NCBI GenBank assembly: GCA_036675505.1
Contig: JAKFEW010000135.1
Coordinates: forward strand, 1 to 64,000
Direction: 5' to 3'
Source: JAKFEW01 sp036675505
GTDB taxonomy: Bacteria; Cyanobacteriota; Sericytochromatia; S15B-MN24; JAQBPE01
Length of the DNA stretch: 64,000 bases
Position numbers and translations under genes: made by a program. Below are positions 44,057 to 52,742 of the stretch, in pieces (the stretch's first letter is position 1; each line of letters begins with the position of its first letter). Under the pieces are notes generated by a model that was not told where the DNA came from, made no database searches, and saw only the letters and a program-made list of their open reading frames with translations.

Positions 44057-45889
44057 TTACCAGTCCTTCTCGAGGTCCAGGCCCCCGAGTGCCTGCTCCA
44101 ACAGGTTCTGAGCGTCCGGTCCGGCGCCGCTCTGGCCGGGCGGCGGCTCCTGCGCCTGTTCGGCCTGCCGCTGCCGTTCGTCGGCCTCGAGCGCCCGCAG
44201 CAGGGAGTCGACCTCGCCTTGCGACGGCAAGTTCTTCATCGGCGGCGGCTTGTACCGCGTCTGGACGCCGACCGGGGTGGGCGAGCCGCTTTGCCCCCCA
44301 CGAGCCTGGTTGCCCCCGCCGCTGCCGCTTTGCGGCTTCTGGCTCTGGCGCTGGGCCTGCTTGAGCCGCTCCCTGGCGACCTCGAGGTTGTGCTTCGCTT
44401 CCGTATCGTCCGGGCGCACCGCGATCACGGCCTCGTAGTCCGCGATCGCCTGTTGGTAGCCCTTGGGGTCTCCCTTCTTCTCCGCCAGCCGGAAATGCGC
44501 GTTGCCGAGGTTGTAGCGCACGACCGGCCGGGCCGCGTCGTCCGTGTCCCGGAGCGCATCGGTGTAGACGCGCTCGGCCTCGTCGAAGTTCCCGCGCTCG
44601 TAAAGCACGTTGCCGAGGTTGTACTTGAGCCGGAAGTTCTCGGGGTCGTGCGCGAGTGCGCCGCGCAGGAGCTTCTCGGCGCGCGGCAGGTCGCCGGTCT
44701 GGTAGGCCTGGGCGGCCTCGCCGTTGGGCAGCCAGGTGGGATACCAGGTCCAACCGCCCTGGGTCAGGGCGATCATGATCAGGAGGGCGGGGACCCCCGT
44801 CCGCCGTAACCCGGCGACCCCGTTCTCGAGGACTGGGCGACGCAGCATCCCCCGCAGCACGTCCCCGAAGCGGCGCTCGCGGCGTGGGCGGCCGACGAGC
44901 GCGAGGGCCGCCTCGCCGAGCCAGAGCAACAGCGCGAGCAGCAGCGGCAGCTGGAAGAGCTCGTAGGGTTGCGCGCCCTCCGCGGTCGCAGCCTTCGCGA
45001 CGCCGGTGCCGGCCTCGACGCCGAGGGCGCCCGCGAGCGCCTTGAGCGCCTTCGGATCGCTCGCCGACACGAACTCGCCGCCGGTGGCCGCGGCCAGGCG
45101 GGTCAAGCTGCGCACGTCGAGCTTGCTCACGACCTGCTCGCCCCGGTAGGTGAGGAACGTGGGGTTGCCCCACACATCGGGCTCGGCGGGCACTGGGCCG
45201 CCCTCCGGCGTGCCGACACCCAGCGCGTGCGCGGTGGCCTTGGCCGCGCGCAGCGCGGCCACCGCGCCCTGGGCATCGCCCTCGAGCGCCTCGCCGTCGC
45301 TCACGACCAGCACGTGACGGGGACCGGCATGGCGGAAGAGCGGCGCCGCCGCGCGCAGGCCGGCCTCGAGGTCGCTGCCCTTGCCGCCGACCGCGCCCGG
45401 CCGCGCCCGCGCCATGAGCGTGCGGACCGCCTCATGGTCGGTCGTCAGCGGGCAGACGGCCTCCGCCTCGCCGGCGAACGCCACCATGCCGACGCGCCAG
45501 CCGGCCAGGTCGCCCAGCAGCTCCTCGAGCATGGTCTGGGCCGCCTGGAGCCGGCTGGCGTCGCCCATGTCGCGCACGCGCATGCTCTTGCTCACGTCGA
45601 ACACCACCACCAGGCTGCCGGCGTCCGCCAGCCTGGCCGCCGTGCCGCTCTGGCCCCAGCGTGGCTGCGCGAGCGCGACGAGCGCGAACGCCAGCGCGCC
45701 CAGCAGCATGAGGCCGCGCCAGAGGCGCAGATCGGCACCGGGCCGCACGTCCATCTTCCGCAGGGCGCCGTGGCTCGCGAAATCTTCGAGCGCGTCGCGC
45801 TCGCGTTGCACGGTCTGCCAGTGGACCAGCGCGAGCAGCGGCATCAGGAGCAGGCCGAAGAGCCAGGCGGGCGTGACGAAATGCAGCAT
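44057..45889 (-). CDS. BatB-BatC fusion: von Willebrand factor A plus TPR membrane protein
   Basis: A protein of 610 residues. It has an N-terminal membrane helix pair (about 5-25 and 58-75) and a VWA domain (about 90-290) with the MIDAS motif DVSKSM. Membrane helices near 310-330 and 365-380 precede two to three TPRs (about 390-500; YQTGDLPRAEKLLRGALA, YNLGNVLYERGNFDEAERVY). A polar Gln/Pro/Gly-rich tail follows. In many bacteria the VWA and TPR parts are separate batB and batC genes; here they are one protein. The family is linked to oxidative or envelope stress and to MoxR ATPases. It starts one base after the batA-like stop. Confidence 0.87.
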   Translation of the reverse strand: MLHFVTPAWLFGLLLMPLLALVHWQTVQRERDALEDFASHGALRKMDVRPGADLRLWRGLMLLGALAFALVALAQPRWGQSGTAARLADAGSLVVVFDVSKSMRVRDMGDASRLQAAQTMLEELLGDLAGWRVGMVAFAGEAEAVCPLTTDHEAVRTLMARARPGAVGGKGSDLEAGLRAAAPLFRHAGPRHVLVVSDGEALEGDAQGAVAALRAAKATAHALGVGTPEGGPVPAEPDVWGNPTFLTYRGEQVVSKLDVRSLTRLAAATGGEFVSASDPKALKALAGALGVEAGTGVAKAATAEGAQPYELFQLPLLLALLLWLGEAALALVGRPRRERRFGDVLRGMLRRPVLENGVAGLRRTGVPALLIMIALTQGGWTWYPTWLPNGEAAQAYQTGDLPRAEKLLRGALAHDPENFRLKYNLGNVLYERGNFDEAERVYTDALRDTDDAARPVVRYNLGNAHFRLAEKKGDPKGYQQAIADYEAVIAVRPDDTEAKHNLEVARERLKQAQRQSQKPQSGSGGGNQARGGQSGSPTPVGVQTRYKPPPMKNLPSQGEVDSLLRALEADERQRQAEQAQEPPPGQSGAGPDAQNLLEQALGGLDLEKDW

Positions 45890-45890
45890 G

Positions 45891-46904
45891 TCAGCGGGCC
45901 TCCAACACGCGCCAGCGCCGGGCGCCGAGGGCGAACTGCAGCAGCATCAGCACGAGCGCGGCAAGCAGCCAGGGGTGGAAGCGTTCTTCGATCAACAGGC
46001 GCTTCTTCACCTCGAACTCGCTCTTCTCCATTCGGTTGATTTCCTCGTAGACCGCGCGCAGGGCCCGCGTGTCCGTGGCGCGGAAGTATTGGCCGCCCGT
46101 CACCGAGGCGATCCGGCGCAGGCTCTCCTCGTTGATCTGCGGCAGGATCAGGTTGCCGTCCGAGTCGCGCAGGTAGACCTTCTGGCCGAACGCGTTCTGC
46201 AGCGGGATCGGCGCGCCGCCTGGCCGGCCGACGGCGATCGTGTGGATGCGCACGTTCTTCACGCGGGCCATGCCGGCCGCCTTGATCGGATCGAGGTAGC
46301 CCGAGTTGTTCTCGCCGTCGGTGAAGAGCACGATCACCTTGCCTTTGGCGTTGTGCTCCTTGAGGCGGTAGAGGCCGTTGCCGATCGCGTCGCCGATCGC
46401 CGTGCCATCCTGCTTGATGCTCGTGAAATCCACGCGGCCGAGCGCATCGCGCACCATGTCATGGTCGGTGGTGAGCGGGGCTGCGGTGAGCGAGCGGCCG
46501 GCGAAGACGACCAGCCCGAGCCGGTGCCCGGCCGACTTCGAGATGAACTCGCCGATGACCTGCTTGGCAGCCACCAGCCGGTTCTCGGGCTGGAAATCCT
46601 CCGCGCGCATCGAGCCCGAGATGTCGAGCGCGAGCATGATGTCGACGCCGAGCTGGCGCTCCTCCTGCCAGGTCGCCCCCCACTGGGGCCGGGCCAGCGC
46701 GATCACCACGAGGGCCAGCGCCGCGAGCCGCAGCGCCCAGTGCGCGGGCCCCACGAGGCGCGCCCAGCGTGAGGCGAGCGGGCGGGCGATCGCCGCCGTG
46801 CTGAGCCGCAAGCCGCGGCGGAAGCGTCGACCGGCCCAGGCCGCGACGGCCAGCAGCGGCACCAGGACGAGCAGGAGCAGGACCTCGGGGTTGCCCCACA
46901 TCAT
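45891..46904 (-). CDS. BatA-like von Willebrand factor A membrane protein
   Basis: A protein of 337 residues. Membrane segments near 7-25 and 57-75, a VWA domain (about 88-290) with MIDAS DISGSM and FTDGENNSG, and a C-terminal transmembrane helix (about 308-330). ATG at 46904 overlaps the TGA of the upstream gene (ATGA), with GAGGGGG six bases before. A partner of the BatB-BatC fusion downstream. A MoxR ATPase and DUF58 gene, usual in such operons, are not adjacent. Confidence 0.9.
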   Translation of the reverse strand: MMWGNPEVLLLLVLVPLLAVAAWAGRRFRRGLRLSTAAIARPLASRWARLVGPAHWALRLAALALVVIALARPQWGATWQEERQLGVDIMLALDISGSMRAEDFQPENRLVAAKQVIGEFISKSAGHRLGLVVFAGRSLTAAPLTTDHDMVRDALGRVDFTSIKQDGTAIGDAIGNGLYRLKEHNAKGKVIVLFTDGENNSGYLDPIKAAGMARVKNVRIHTIAVGRPGGAPIPLQNAFGQKVYLRDSDGNLILPQINEESLRRIASVTGGQYFRATDTRALRAVYEEINRMEKSEFEVKKRLLIEERFHPWLLAALVLMLLQFALGARRWRVLEAR

Positions 46905-47479
46905 GACGCGACCCCCTCGGCGCTGCGCCCACCCGTGCGGGGCTGGCCGTCCTCTTCGTCGGCCGGCACGGCGAGGTCGCCGAGCGCCTCGACCACGCCC
47001 CGCGCGGTATGCAGGCGGGCCTCCATCTCGGCGGCCGAGGGCCGGTAGTCGGCGAATTTGGCGAGATCGCAGCCCGGCAGCAAATCGGCGAGCTGGCGCT
47101 GGGTGCGCTCGTCGAGCTGGCGGCCGCCGAGCGCCGCGAGCAGCTCGGTCGTCGTCAACCGGCGGGCGGGCAGCGTGAAGCGGGCGCCCAGGTAGGCCCT
47201 GACGATCGCGGAGAGCGCGCCGTGGAACTCGCGCGGGCGGTCCGCCCCGATCAGCCCGCGGGCTGCGAGGTCCTCGAGCTGGCGCAGCGCGGAACGCGCG
47301 GGCACGGCGGCGGCGGCGGGCGGCGGCACGGGCGCGGCCGCCAGGACGGGCCGGCGCCTGTGGCGCAGCCACCAACGCACCAGCAGCCAGATGACCGCGA
47401 GCGCCAGGCCGAGCAGCGCCAGGTACCTGAGGTCCGGCGTGAAAATCATGAAGGGCTTCAGCCCGTGGATGTCGTCCAA
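46901..47479 (-). CDS. DUF4381-like membrane protein, first gene of the Bat operon
   Basis: A protein of 192 residues. One transmembrane helix (about 20-38), a basic RHRRR stop-transfer stretch and a Pro/Ala linker precede a helical cytoplasmic domain (LRQLEDLAARGLIG, FHGALSAIVRAYLGARF, RLTTTELLAALGG, KFADYRPSAAEMEARL). This fits the DUF4381 partner of VWA operons. The TTG at 47479 is chosen because GGGGGA precedes it. An in-frame ATG at 47506 overlaps the -10 element and cannot be in the mRNA. Confidence 0.78.
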   Translation of the reverse strand: MDDIHGLKPFMIFTPDLRYLALLGLALAVIWLLVRWWLRHRRRPVLAAAPVPPPAAAAVPARSALRQLEDLAARGLIGADRPREFHGALSAIVRAYLGARFTLPARRLTTTELLAALGGRQLDERTQRQLADLLPGCDLAKFADYRPSAAEMEARLHTARGVVEALGDLAVPADEEDGQPRTGGRSAEGVAS

Positions 47480-47504
47480 GCGTGCGTCCCCCGGCCGCCT
47501 GACC

Positions 47505-47510
47505 ATTCTA
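47505..47510 (-). promoter_or_regulatory. -10 element of the Bat operon
   Basis: TAGAAT preceded by CGG on the minus strand, about 26 bases before the TTG at 47479. No clear -35. Confidence 0.5.
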
Positions 47511-47524
47511 CCGCGACGAAATTA

Positions 47525-47536
47525 TGATCATGATCA
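47525..47536. promoter_or_regulatory. 12-bp palindrome between divergent genes
   Basis: TGATCATGATCA is a perfect palindrome in the AT-rich gap between the Bat operon and the 47605 gene. It could be an operator for either. No second copy was noted. Confidence 0.3.
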
Positions 47537-47604
47537 CAGAACTGACGAGCGGGGCTCGAATAACATAACAAGAAGATCCGCAAACACTAAGGGGGGAGAC
47601 CTCG

Positions 47605-48021
47605 ATGACGCACGAAAACCTGCCTGGCGCCGAGCCCGTCGCCAACGACAGCCAGTTCTCCAAGCTGCGCGCGGCGCTCGCCGGCGAAGCCGCGACGCCC
47701 GAAATCGTCGCCATCTTCCAGCAGATCAAGAACCTGCGCGAGAGCGACCGCTCGCTGCGCTCGATCCGCCGGAACCTCGATCTCGACAACATGCCGTCGC
47801 TCGACCCCGTCACCGAGACGGTCACCGATGAGCTGACCACCGTGCCGACCTCCGAGCTCGGCCTGCTGCTCGATTCGTTCATCAGCCTCAAGCGAGAGAA
47901 GGACGCGCTGGGCGACCGCCTGGCGAAGATGATCTCCACGGCCGATCAGCTGGAGACCAAGGTCAACCACCTGACCAACCTGCTCGAGCGGACCAGCGCG
48001 AAGCTCGAGTCGAACGGCTAG
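47605..48021 (+). CDS. Small protein with C-terminal coiled coil, unknown
   Basis: A protein of 138 residues. The N-terminal half is polar and helical (IFQQIKNLRESDRSLRSIRR). The C-terminal 50 residues have heptad-like spacing (LLLDSFISLKREKDAL, LETKVNHLTNLLERTSAKL) and should form a coiled coil. Cytosolic; no signal peptide. AGGGGGGAG lies before the ATG. It is divergent from the Bat operon and stands alone before tRNA-Leu. No family recognised. Confidence 0.7.
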   Translation: MTHENLPGAEPVANDSQFSKLRAALAGEAATPEIVAIFQQIKNLRESDRSLRSIRRNLDLDNMPSLDPVTETVTDELTTVPTSELGLLLDSFISLKREKDALGDRLAKMISTADQLETKVNHLTNLLERTSAKLESNG

Positions 48022-48071
48022 CCTGCCGAGCCGATTGGGCCATCGCCCAACCGGCAGACCCCGCGGCGTTG

Positions 48072-48101
48072 TTGACGATTTCGCGGGGGCTGTGGCACAA
48101 T
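48072..48101 (+). promoter_or_regulatory. Promoter of tRNA-Leu
   Basis: TTGACG (48072-48077), 18-base spacer, CACAAT (48096-48101); the tRNA begins 31 bases downstream. Confidence 0.6.
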
Positions 48102-48132
48102 GAAACCGTTGCGCCCCGCAAAGGCGTAGCCC

Positions 48133-48212
48133 GCTCAGGTGGCGGAATTGGCAGACGCGCACGTTTGAGGGGCGTGTGGGAAACCGTACGGGTTCAAGTC
48201 CCGTCCTGAGCA
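48133..48212 (+). tRNA. tRNA-Leu (anticodon GAG)
   Basis: Acceptor GCTCAGG pairs with CCTGAGC (48205-48211), with discriminator A at 48212. The D-arm is GGCGGAATTGGCAGACGC. The anticodon loop TTGAGGG gives GAG. A variable arm GGGAAACC and a T-arm CGGG-TTCAAGT-CCCG follow. The long variable arm fits a class II (Leu) tRNA. CCA is not encoded. Confidence 0.95.
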
Positions 48213-48216
48213 CTGA

Positions 48217-48243
48217 GGCCTCCCGTCATGGGGGGCCTTTTTT
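48217..48243 (+). terminator. Rho-independent terminator of tRNA-Leu
   Basis: GGCCTCCC-GTCAT-GGGGGGCC (8 bp, one T-G pair) followed by six T. The best intrinsic terminator in the window. Confidence 0.85.
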
Positions 48244-48261
48244 ACGCCCCTCATCCTCGCT

Positions 48262-48410
48262 ACGGGCCTTGGAGGCGATTTATAGCCGCCCCACGAGAGA
48301 GAGTCGAGATCCGCCGAGGTCACGGGCCTTGGAGGCGATTTATAGCCGCCCCACCCACCCACCCCACGAGAGAGAGTCGAGATCCGCCGAGGTCACGGGC
48401 CTTGGAGGCG
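48262..48410. repeat. Tandem duplication at the 3' end of recD2
   Basis: A 60-base unit starting ACGGGCCTTGGAGGCG occurs at 48262-48321 and 48322-48394. The second copy carries a 13-base insertion of a CCCA-type microsatellite. A third, 16-base partial copy (48395-48410) is the last codons of recD2. The two full copies therefore look like duplicated recD2 tail plus downstream DNA. Each contains GGCG-ATTTATAGC-CGCC, a weak hairpin. Not a CRISPR: no spacers. Confidence 0.85.
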
Positions 48411-50588
48411 TTCCTTTAGCCGCGTGAAGCGCTTGTCCACGTCGGCGTTCCGCAGCGCCATCGCGATCGCCTTGCGCTGCCCCACCAGCACCGCGACCCG
48501 CTTCGCGCGGGTCAGCGCCGTATAGAGCAAGTTTCGCTGCAGCATCGGGAAGTGCGTGGTCATGATCGGCACCACCACCGCCGGGAACTCGCTGCCCTGG
48601 CTCTTGTGGACCGTGATCGCGAAGGCCAGCGCCAGCTCGTTGAGGTCCGAGAAGTCGTATTCGATCGGCACCTCGACCGTTCGCAGCGTCAGCGTCTGCT
48701 CCTCCGGGTCGATCGCGTCGACGATGCCCATGTCGCCGTTGAAGACCTGCTTGTCGTAGTTGTTGCGCAGCTGGATCGCCTTGTCGCCGACCCTGAAAGT
48801 CCGGGCCCCCACGCTCACGCCGGCCAGCCCCGCGCGTTGCGGGTTCAGCGCGTCCTGCAGCCGCGCGTTGAGGTTGGTCGCGCCCACCACGCCGCGGTTC
48901 ATCGGGCAGAGCACCTGGATGTCGGCCACCGGGTCGAGGCCGAAGCGCTTCGGCAGGCTCTTGCCCACCGCGTTCACGATCAGCCTCGCGGCGTCCTCCG
49001 GGTCTTCGACCTCGAGGAAGTAGCAGTCCGCGCGCACCTCGCCGGTCGGCACGAGGAGCTCGGGGAACTCGCCGCGCCGGATCTTGTGGGCGTTCTTGAC
49101 GATCAGGCTCGCCTCGGCCTGCCGGAAGACCTTCGTCAGCTCGACCGCCGGCACCCGCCCGCTCGCCAGCACGTCGCGCAGCACGTTGCCAGGCCCGACC
49201 GAGGGCAGCTGGTTCGTGTCGCCGACCAGGATCAGGTGACCGAGGGGCGGGATGGCCTTGAGGAGGCTGTTCGCGAGCAGCGAGTCGAGCATCGAGGCTT
49301 CGTCCACCAGCACCACGTCCGCCTCGACCGGGCGATCGGCATCGCGCGTGAAGCCCATGCGATCCGGCGCGAATTCGAGCAACCGGTGCAAGGTCTTGGC
49401 CTCACGGCCCGTGACCTCGGACAGTCGCTTGGCCGCTCGGCCGGTCGGGCTCGCGAGCAGCACGATCTGCTCGTAGGCTGCGAGCAGGCGCACGATCGTG
49501 CGCACGGTGGTGGTCTTGCCGGTGCCCGGGCCGCCGGTGAGCACGAAGACCCGGCTCCGAACGGCGGCGAGCACGGCCAGGCGTTGCTCCTCGGAAAGGG
49601 CGATCGCCTCTTCCGCCTGGATCTCGGCCAGGCGCGCCTCGAGGTCGTCCGGCACCTCCGCCGGCCGCGCGACGAGCTTCAACAACCGGCGCGCCAGGTT
49701 CGTCTCGGCCATCCAGAGCGAGGGGAGCCAGACCAGCGGCTCGTCGCCCCAGTCCGCCTCAACGATTACCTCTTCGGCACAGGCGAGCTCGGCGAGCGGG
49801 GTCTCGAGCGCCTGCGGCTCCACGCCGAGGATCTCGGCGCCCGAGCTGATCAGCTGGGCGCGCGGCTGGGTCATATGGCCCTGGTCCGACGCCTCGCCGA
49901 GCACGTGCAGCAGGCCCGCGCGCAGCCGCATGGGGGCGTCGTGGGGCACGCCCAGGTTGCGCGCGATGCGATCCGCCGTCTTGAAGCCGATGCCCCAGAC
50001 GTCCTTCGCGAGCCGGTAAGGGTCGTGGGTCACGACCTGGATCGACTCGTCGCCGTAGGTCTTGAAAATTTTCACAGCATAGGTCGTCGCGACGCCGTGC
50101 GTCTGCAGGAAGATCATCACTTCCTTGATCCGCTTCTGGTCCTGCCAGGCCCGCCCGATCATCGCCACGCGGTGGGGGCCCACGCCGCGCACCTCGTTCA
50201 TGCGCTCGGGCGAGTGCTCGATGATGTCGAGGATCTCCATGCCGAAGTGCTTGACCAGGCGCTTCGCGGTCTTCGGCCCGACACCTTTGATCAGGCCCGA
50301 TCCCAGGTACTTCTCGAGGCCGACGAGCGTGGCCGGCTTCTCGACCTCGTAGCGCTCGGCTTTGAACTGGGGCCCGTGCTTGGGGTGCGCGCCCCAGGCG
50401 CCCACGATTTTCACGGCCTCGCCGGCCGAGAGGCTGCCGAAATGCCCGATCACGGTCACGAGCTCGGGTTGACCCGCGACCGCCAGCTTGGCGACCGTGT
50501 AGCCATTCTCCTGGTTGTGGTAGGTGATGCGCTCCACCAGCCCGCGAATCGTCTGGCCGGGCAGGGGGAGGCCGCGCTCGTCGCCCAT
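48393..50588 (-). CDS. recD2: ATP-dependent RecD2-like DNA helicase
   Basis: A protein of 731 residues. The N-terminal OB-like domain (GLVERITYHNQENGYTVAKL) is followed by helix-hairpin-helix segments (GLIKGVGPKTAKRLVKHFG, VRGVGPHRVAMIG). The SF1B helicase core has Walker A TGGPGTGKTTT, VVLVDEASMLD, GDTNQLPSVGPG, QLRNNYDKQVFNGD and the C-terminal AITVHKSQGSEF and LLYTALTRAK. RecD2 is a 5'-3' helicase acting outside RecBCD in repair. The ATG at 50588 has GAGG six bases upstream. A -10 TATGAT lies at 50618-50613. The stop lies at the border of the tandem repeat. Confidence 0.95.
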   Translation of the reverse strand: MGDERGLPLPGQTIRGLVERITYHNQENGYTVAKLAVAGQPELVTVIGHFGSLSAGEAVKIVGAWGAHPKHGPQFKAERYEVEKPATLVGLEKYLGSGLIKGVGPKTAKRLVKHFGMEILDIIEHSPERMNEVRGVGPHRVAMIGRAWQDQKRIKEVMIFLQTHGVATTYAVKIFKTYGDESIQVVTHDPYRLAKDVWGIGFKTADRIARNLGVPHDAPMRLRAGLLHVLGEASDQGHMTQPRAQLISSGAEILGVEPQALETPLAELACAEEVIVEADWGDEPLVWLPSLWMAETNLARRLLKLVARPAEVPDDLEARLAEIQAEEAIALSEEQRLAVLAAVRSRVFVLTGGPGTGKTTTVRTIVRLLAAYEQIVLLASPTGRAAKRLSEVTGREAKTLHRLLEFAPDRMGFTRDADRPVEADVVLVDEASMLDSLLANSLLKAIPPLGHLILVGDTNQLPSVGPGNVLRDVLASGRVPAVELTKVFRQAEASLIVKNAHKIRRGEFPELLVPTGEVRADCYFLEVEDPEDAARLIVNAVGKSLPKRFGLDPVADIQVLCPMNRGVVGATNLNARLQDALNPQRAGLAGVSVGARTFRVGDKAIQLRNNYDKQVFNGDMGIVDAIDPEEQTLTLRTVEVPIEYDFSDLNELALAFAITVHKSQGSEFPAVVVPIMTTHFPMLQRNLLYTALTRAKRVAVLVGQRKAIAMALRNADVDKRFTRLKERLQGP

Positions 50589-50612
50589 GCGTGCCTCGTT
50601 TCGGGTCGCCCG

Positions 50613-50618
50613 ATCATA
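50613..50618 (-). promoter_or_regulatory. -10 element of recD2
   Basis: TATGAT preceded by GG on the minus strand, about 25 bases before the ATG, leaving a short leader with GAGG. No clear -35. Confidence 0.45.
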
Positions 50619-50735
50619 CCACCGGCCGCCCGGCGACGGGCTTGCAGGCCGACTTTCCCGTATCTTAACTACCAATTAACGCAGGTTTTCCACGCGGCAC
50701 GGCGATATTCAGGTTGTAACCCCGAGGAGAGCCCC

Positions 50736-51575
50736 ATGCGTATGATGACCGTAGGGAACCAGCGTCGCTGGATCGCCAAGCTCGTGACCATCGCCTTCTG
50801 CGCGACCGCCCTGTCGCTGACGGGCTGCGGCTCGTCGCCCACGGCGCCAGCCGCCGTCCAGCGCGCGCGCTCGTCCAAGGTGGTGAACCTGCCGGTCGTC
50901 GGTGGCCCTTCCACCTTCGAGGCCGTGGGTGTCGCGCAGCCCAAGCGGCCGACCACCGGCACGCAGGCGGGCGGCGCCGGCGCTGCCTACCAGGACACGG
51001 GCGCCAAGCCGGCCACGGGCGCCGGGGCCGCCGCCACGGGGCAGCTCGAGGCCGCGATCGTGACCGAGAAGAATGGCTCGCTCTTCGGCATGGGCACCTA
51101 CAAGTGCACCGTCGAAGTGACCAACCCGACCGACCACCGCCTGACCGGCAACGTGACCGTGACCTTCATGAACAAGGACAAGCCTTCGAAGACCGAGCCG
51201 GCCGTCCGCCCGGTCGACGTGCCTGCCAACGGCGCGATCACGCTCGAGTTCGAAGACAAGAAGTGGAGCACCGACAACGCGGAGGTGGAGGTCGCGACCA
51301 ACGCCGCGCCGCCCGGCGGGCTCGTTGCGGCGGTAATCAAGACCAAGAACGGCATCGTCTTCGGCATGGGCAAGTTCAAGACCACCGTCGAGGTCACCAA
51401 CCCGACTGGCGCCACGAAGAGCGGCACGCTGGTCGTGACGTTCACCAACAAGGGCGAGCCGGTCGAAGGGTCGCCGATCAAGCAGGAGCTCACGCTCGAC
51501 GCCGGCGAGACGCAGACGTTCGACTTCGAGGACAAGCACTGGAAGACGGACGGCGTCGAAGCCGACATCGAGTGA
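50736..51575 (+). CDS. Lipoprotein with two tandem FxLYD-like domains
   Basis: A protein of 279 residues. The lipoprotein signal ends SLTGC (Cys31), followed by a low-complexity tether to about 108. Two copies of an 80-residue beta-sandwich follow: LEAAIVTEKNGSLFGMGTYK... and LVAAVIKTKNGIVFGMGKFK... Both contain TVEVTNPT, V(T/V)VTF(M/T)NK and FEDK(K/H)W. This looks like the FxLYD-type fold found in bacterial surface lipoproteins. The two copies are highly similar, indicating recent duplication. GAGGAGA precedes the ATG. It is a single-gene unit. Function unknown. Confidence 0.8.
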   Translation: MRMMTVGNQRRWIAKLVTIAFCATALSLTGCGSSPTAPAAVQRARSSKVVNLPVVGGPSTFEAVGVAQPKRPTTGTQAGGAGAAYQDTGAKPATGAGAAATGQLEAAIVTEKNGSLFGMGTYKCTVEVTNPTDHRLTGNVTVTFMNKDKPSKTEPAVRPVDVPANGAITLEFEDKKWSTDNAEVEVATNAAPPGGLVAAVIKTKNGIVFGMGKFKTTVEVTNPTGATKSGTLVVTFTNKGEPVEGSPIKQELTLDAGETQTFDFEDKHWKTDGVEADIE

Positions 51576-51578
51576 GCG

Positions 51579-52691
51579 TCAGGGTTTCAGGCGCTCAGCG
51601 AGGAAATCCAGGCCGGCCGTGAGGCCGGCCTCGTCTCTGTGACCGAAGCCCACGCGCAGGGTGCCCGGGAAGCCTACCGTGGTGCCGGGGATCGCCATCA
51701 CGCGCGCATCCTGGTACCAGGCGTCGGCCAGCGCCAGGTCGTCGAGCGGCGTGCCGTCGGCCAGGCCCAACAAGAAGCAGGCCGCGTAGGGCGAGGGCTC
51801 GCCGGCGAGCCACGGACGGGCGGCCAACCATTCCAGGAGGACCGCGCGGTTGCGCGTGACGACGGCGCGGTTCGCGGCTGCGAGGTCCGCCCGCGCAGGC
51901 CAGAGCGACCGCACGGCCGCCGTGGCCGGGCCGGCCAGGGCGAGCGAGACCTGCTCGCGCCAGACCAGGGCTGCGGCGAGCACCGCCGGATCGCCCGCCA
52001 ACCAGCCCACGCGGGTGCCGGGCAGCGCCCACGACTTGGAGGTGGAGTCCGAGGACACCACGCGGTGCGGGCCGACCAGCGTCAGCACCGCCGGCGGCGG
52101 CGCGGCCTCGCCGGCGCCGCGATAGACCTCGTCGACCAGCAGGTGGGCGCGCGGGTGGGCGCGCACGCGGTCGACGACGGCGCGCAGGGCGTCCGGGGCC
52201 GCGACCCGGCCGGTGGGGTTGTGGGGTGAGTTCAGCGCGACGACGCGCGTGGCCGGCGTCATGAGCGCCTGGAGGGCCGCCGGGTCAATCGCCGCACCGG
52301 GCGTCGCCGGCAGGCACCAGGGCACGACCGTGGCGCCCGTCGCCGCGGCCACACAGGCCAGCTGCGGGTAGGATGGCGCCTGCACGATCGCCTCGTCGCC
52401 CGGCCCGAGCAAGGTCATGAGCGCCAGGAAGTTGGCCTCGACCGCGCCCGCGGCCAGCAGCACCTGGCCTGGCCCGGCAAGCCCGAGATCGGCCGCGATC
52501 AGGGCGCGCAGCGCCGGATCGCCCGCCGGCTCGTCGTAGCCCCAGTCGATCTCGCGCGCCCAGCCCAGCGGCAGCCAGGCCGCGAGTTCCGCGGGCGCCC
52601 AGGCCGTCGCGGCCGTCGAAGCCAGCGAGAGCGTGTGCGGACCCGGCCGGGCCGTGAACCAACGTTCGAGCGGAGATGGATCGAGGCGCAT
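51579..52691 (-). CDS. Class I/II PLP-dependent aminotransferase
   Basis: A protein of 370 residues. Fold-type I signatures: DWGYDEPAGDPALRALIA, GAVEANFLALMTLLGPGD, NSPHNPTGRV, LLVDEVYRG and the PLP lysine in SDSTSKSWALPGTRVGW. It is shorter than, and not close to, the 5405 enzyme. Substrate unknown; MalY-, capreomycidine-synthase- or aspartate-type enzymes share these motifs. The ATG at 52691 gives the expected N-terminus, but no Shine-Dalgarno is visible. A perfect TTGACA (minus, 52728-52723) is upstream. The stop is three bases from that of the convergent lipoprotein gene. Confidence 0.85.
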   Translation of the reverse strand: MRLDPSPLERWFTARPGPHTLSLASTAATAWAPAELAAWLPLGWAREIDWGYDEPAGDPALRALIAADLGLAGPGQVLLAAGAVEANFLALMTLLGPGDEAIVQAPSYPQLACVAAATGATVVPWCLPATPGAAIDPAALQALMTPATRVVALNSPHNPTGRVAAPDALRAVVDRVRAHPRAHLLVDEVYRGAGEAAPPPAVLTLVGPHRVVSSDSTSKSWALPGTRVGWLAGDPAVLAAALVWREQVSLALAGPATAAVRSLWPARADLAAANRAVVTRNRAVLLEWLAARPWLAGEPSPYAACFLLGLADGTPLDDLALADAWYQDARVMAIPGTTVGFPGTLRVGFGHRDEAGLTAGLDFLAERLKP

Positions 52692-52742
52692 GGCGCACCA
52701 GCAGAACCGGGCGAACTACGGATGTCAAGCGCGGGTGGCGTC

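Noticed and set aside
47504..47506. ATG as start of the DUF4381-like gene
   Set aside because: It lies within the -10 element TAGAAT; TTG at 47479 has a Shine-Dalgarno.
48262..48410. Possible CRISPR array
   Set aside because: Only two full units, no unique spacers of constant length and no cas genes; it is a tandem duplication of the recD2 tail.
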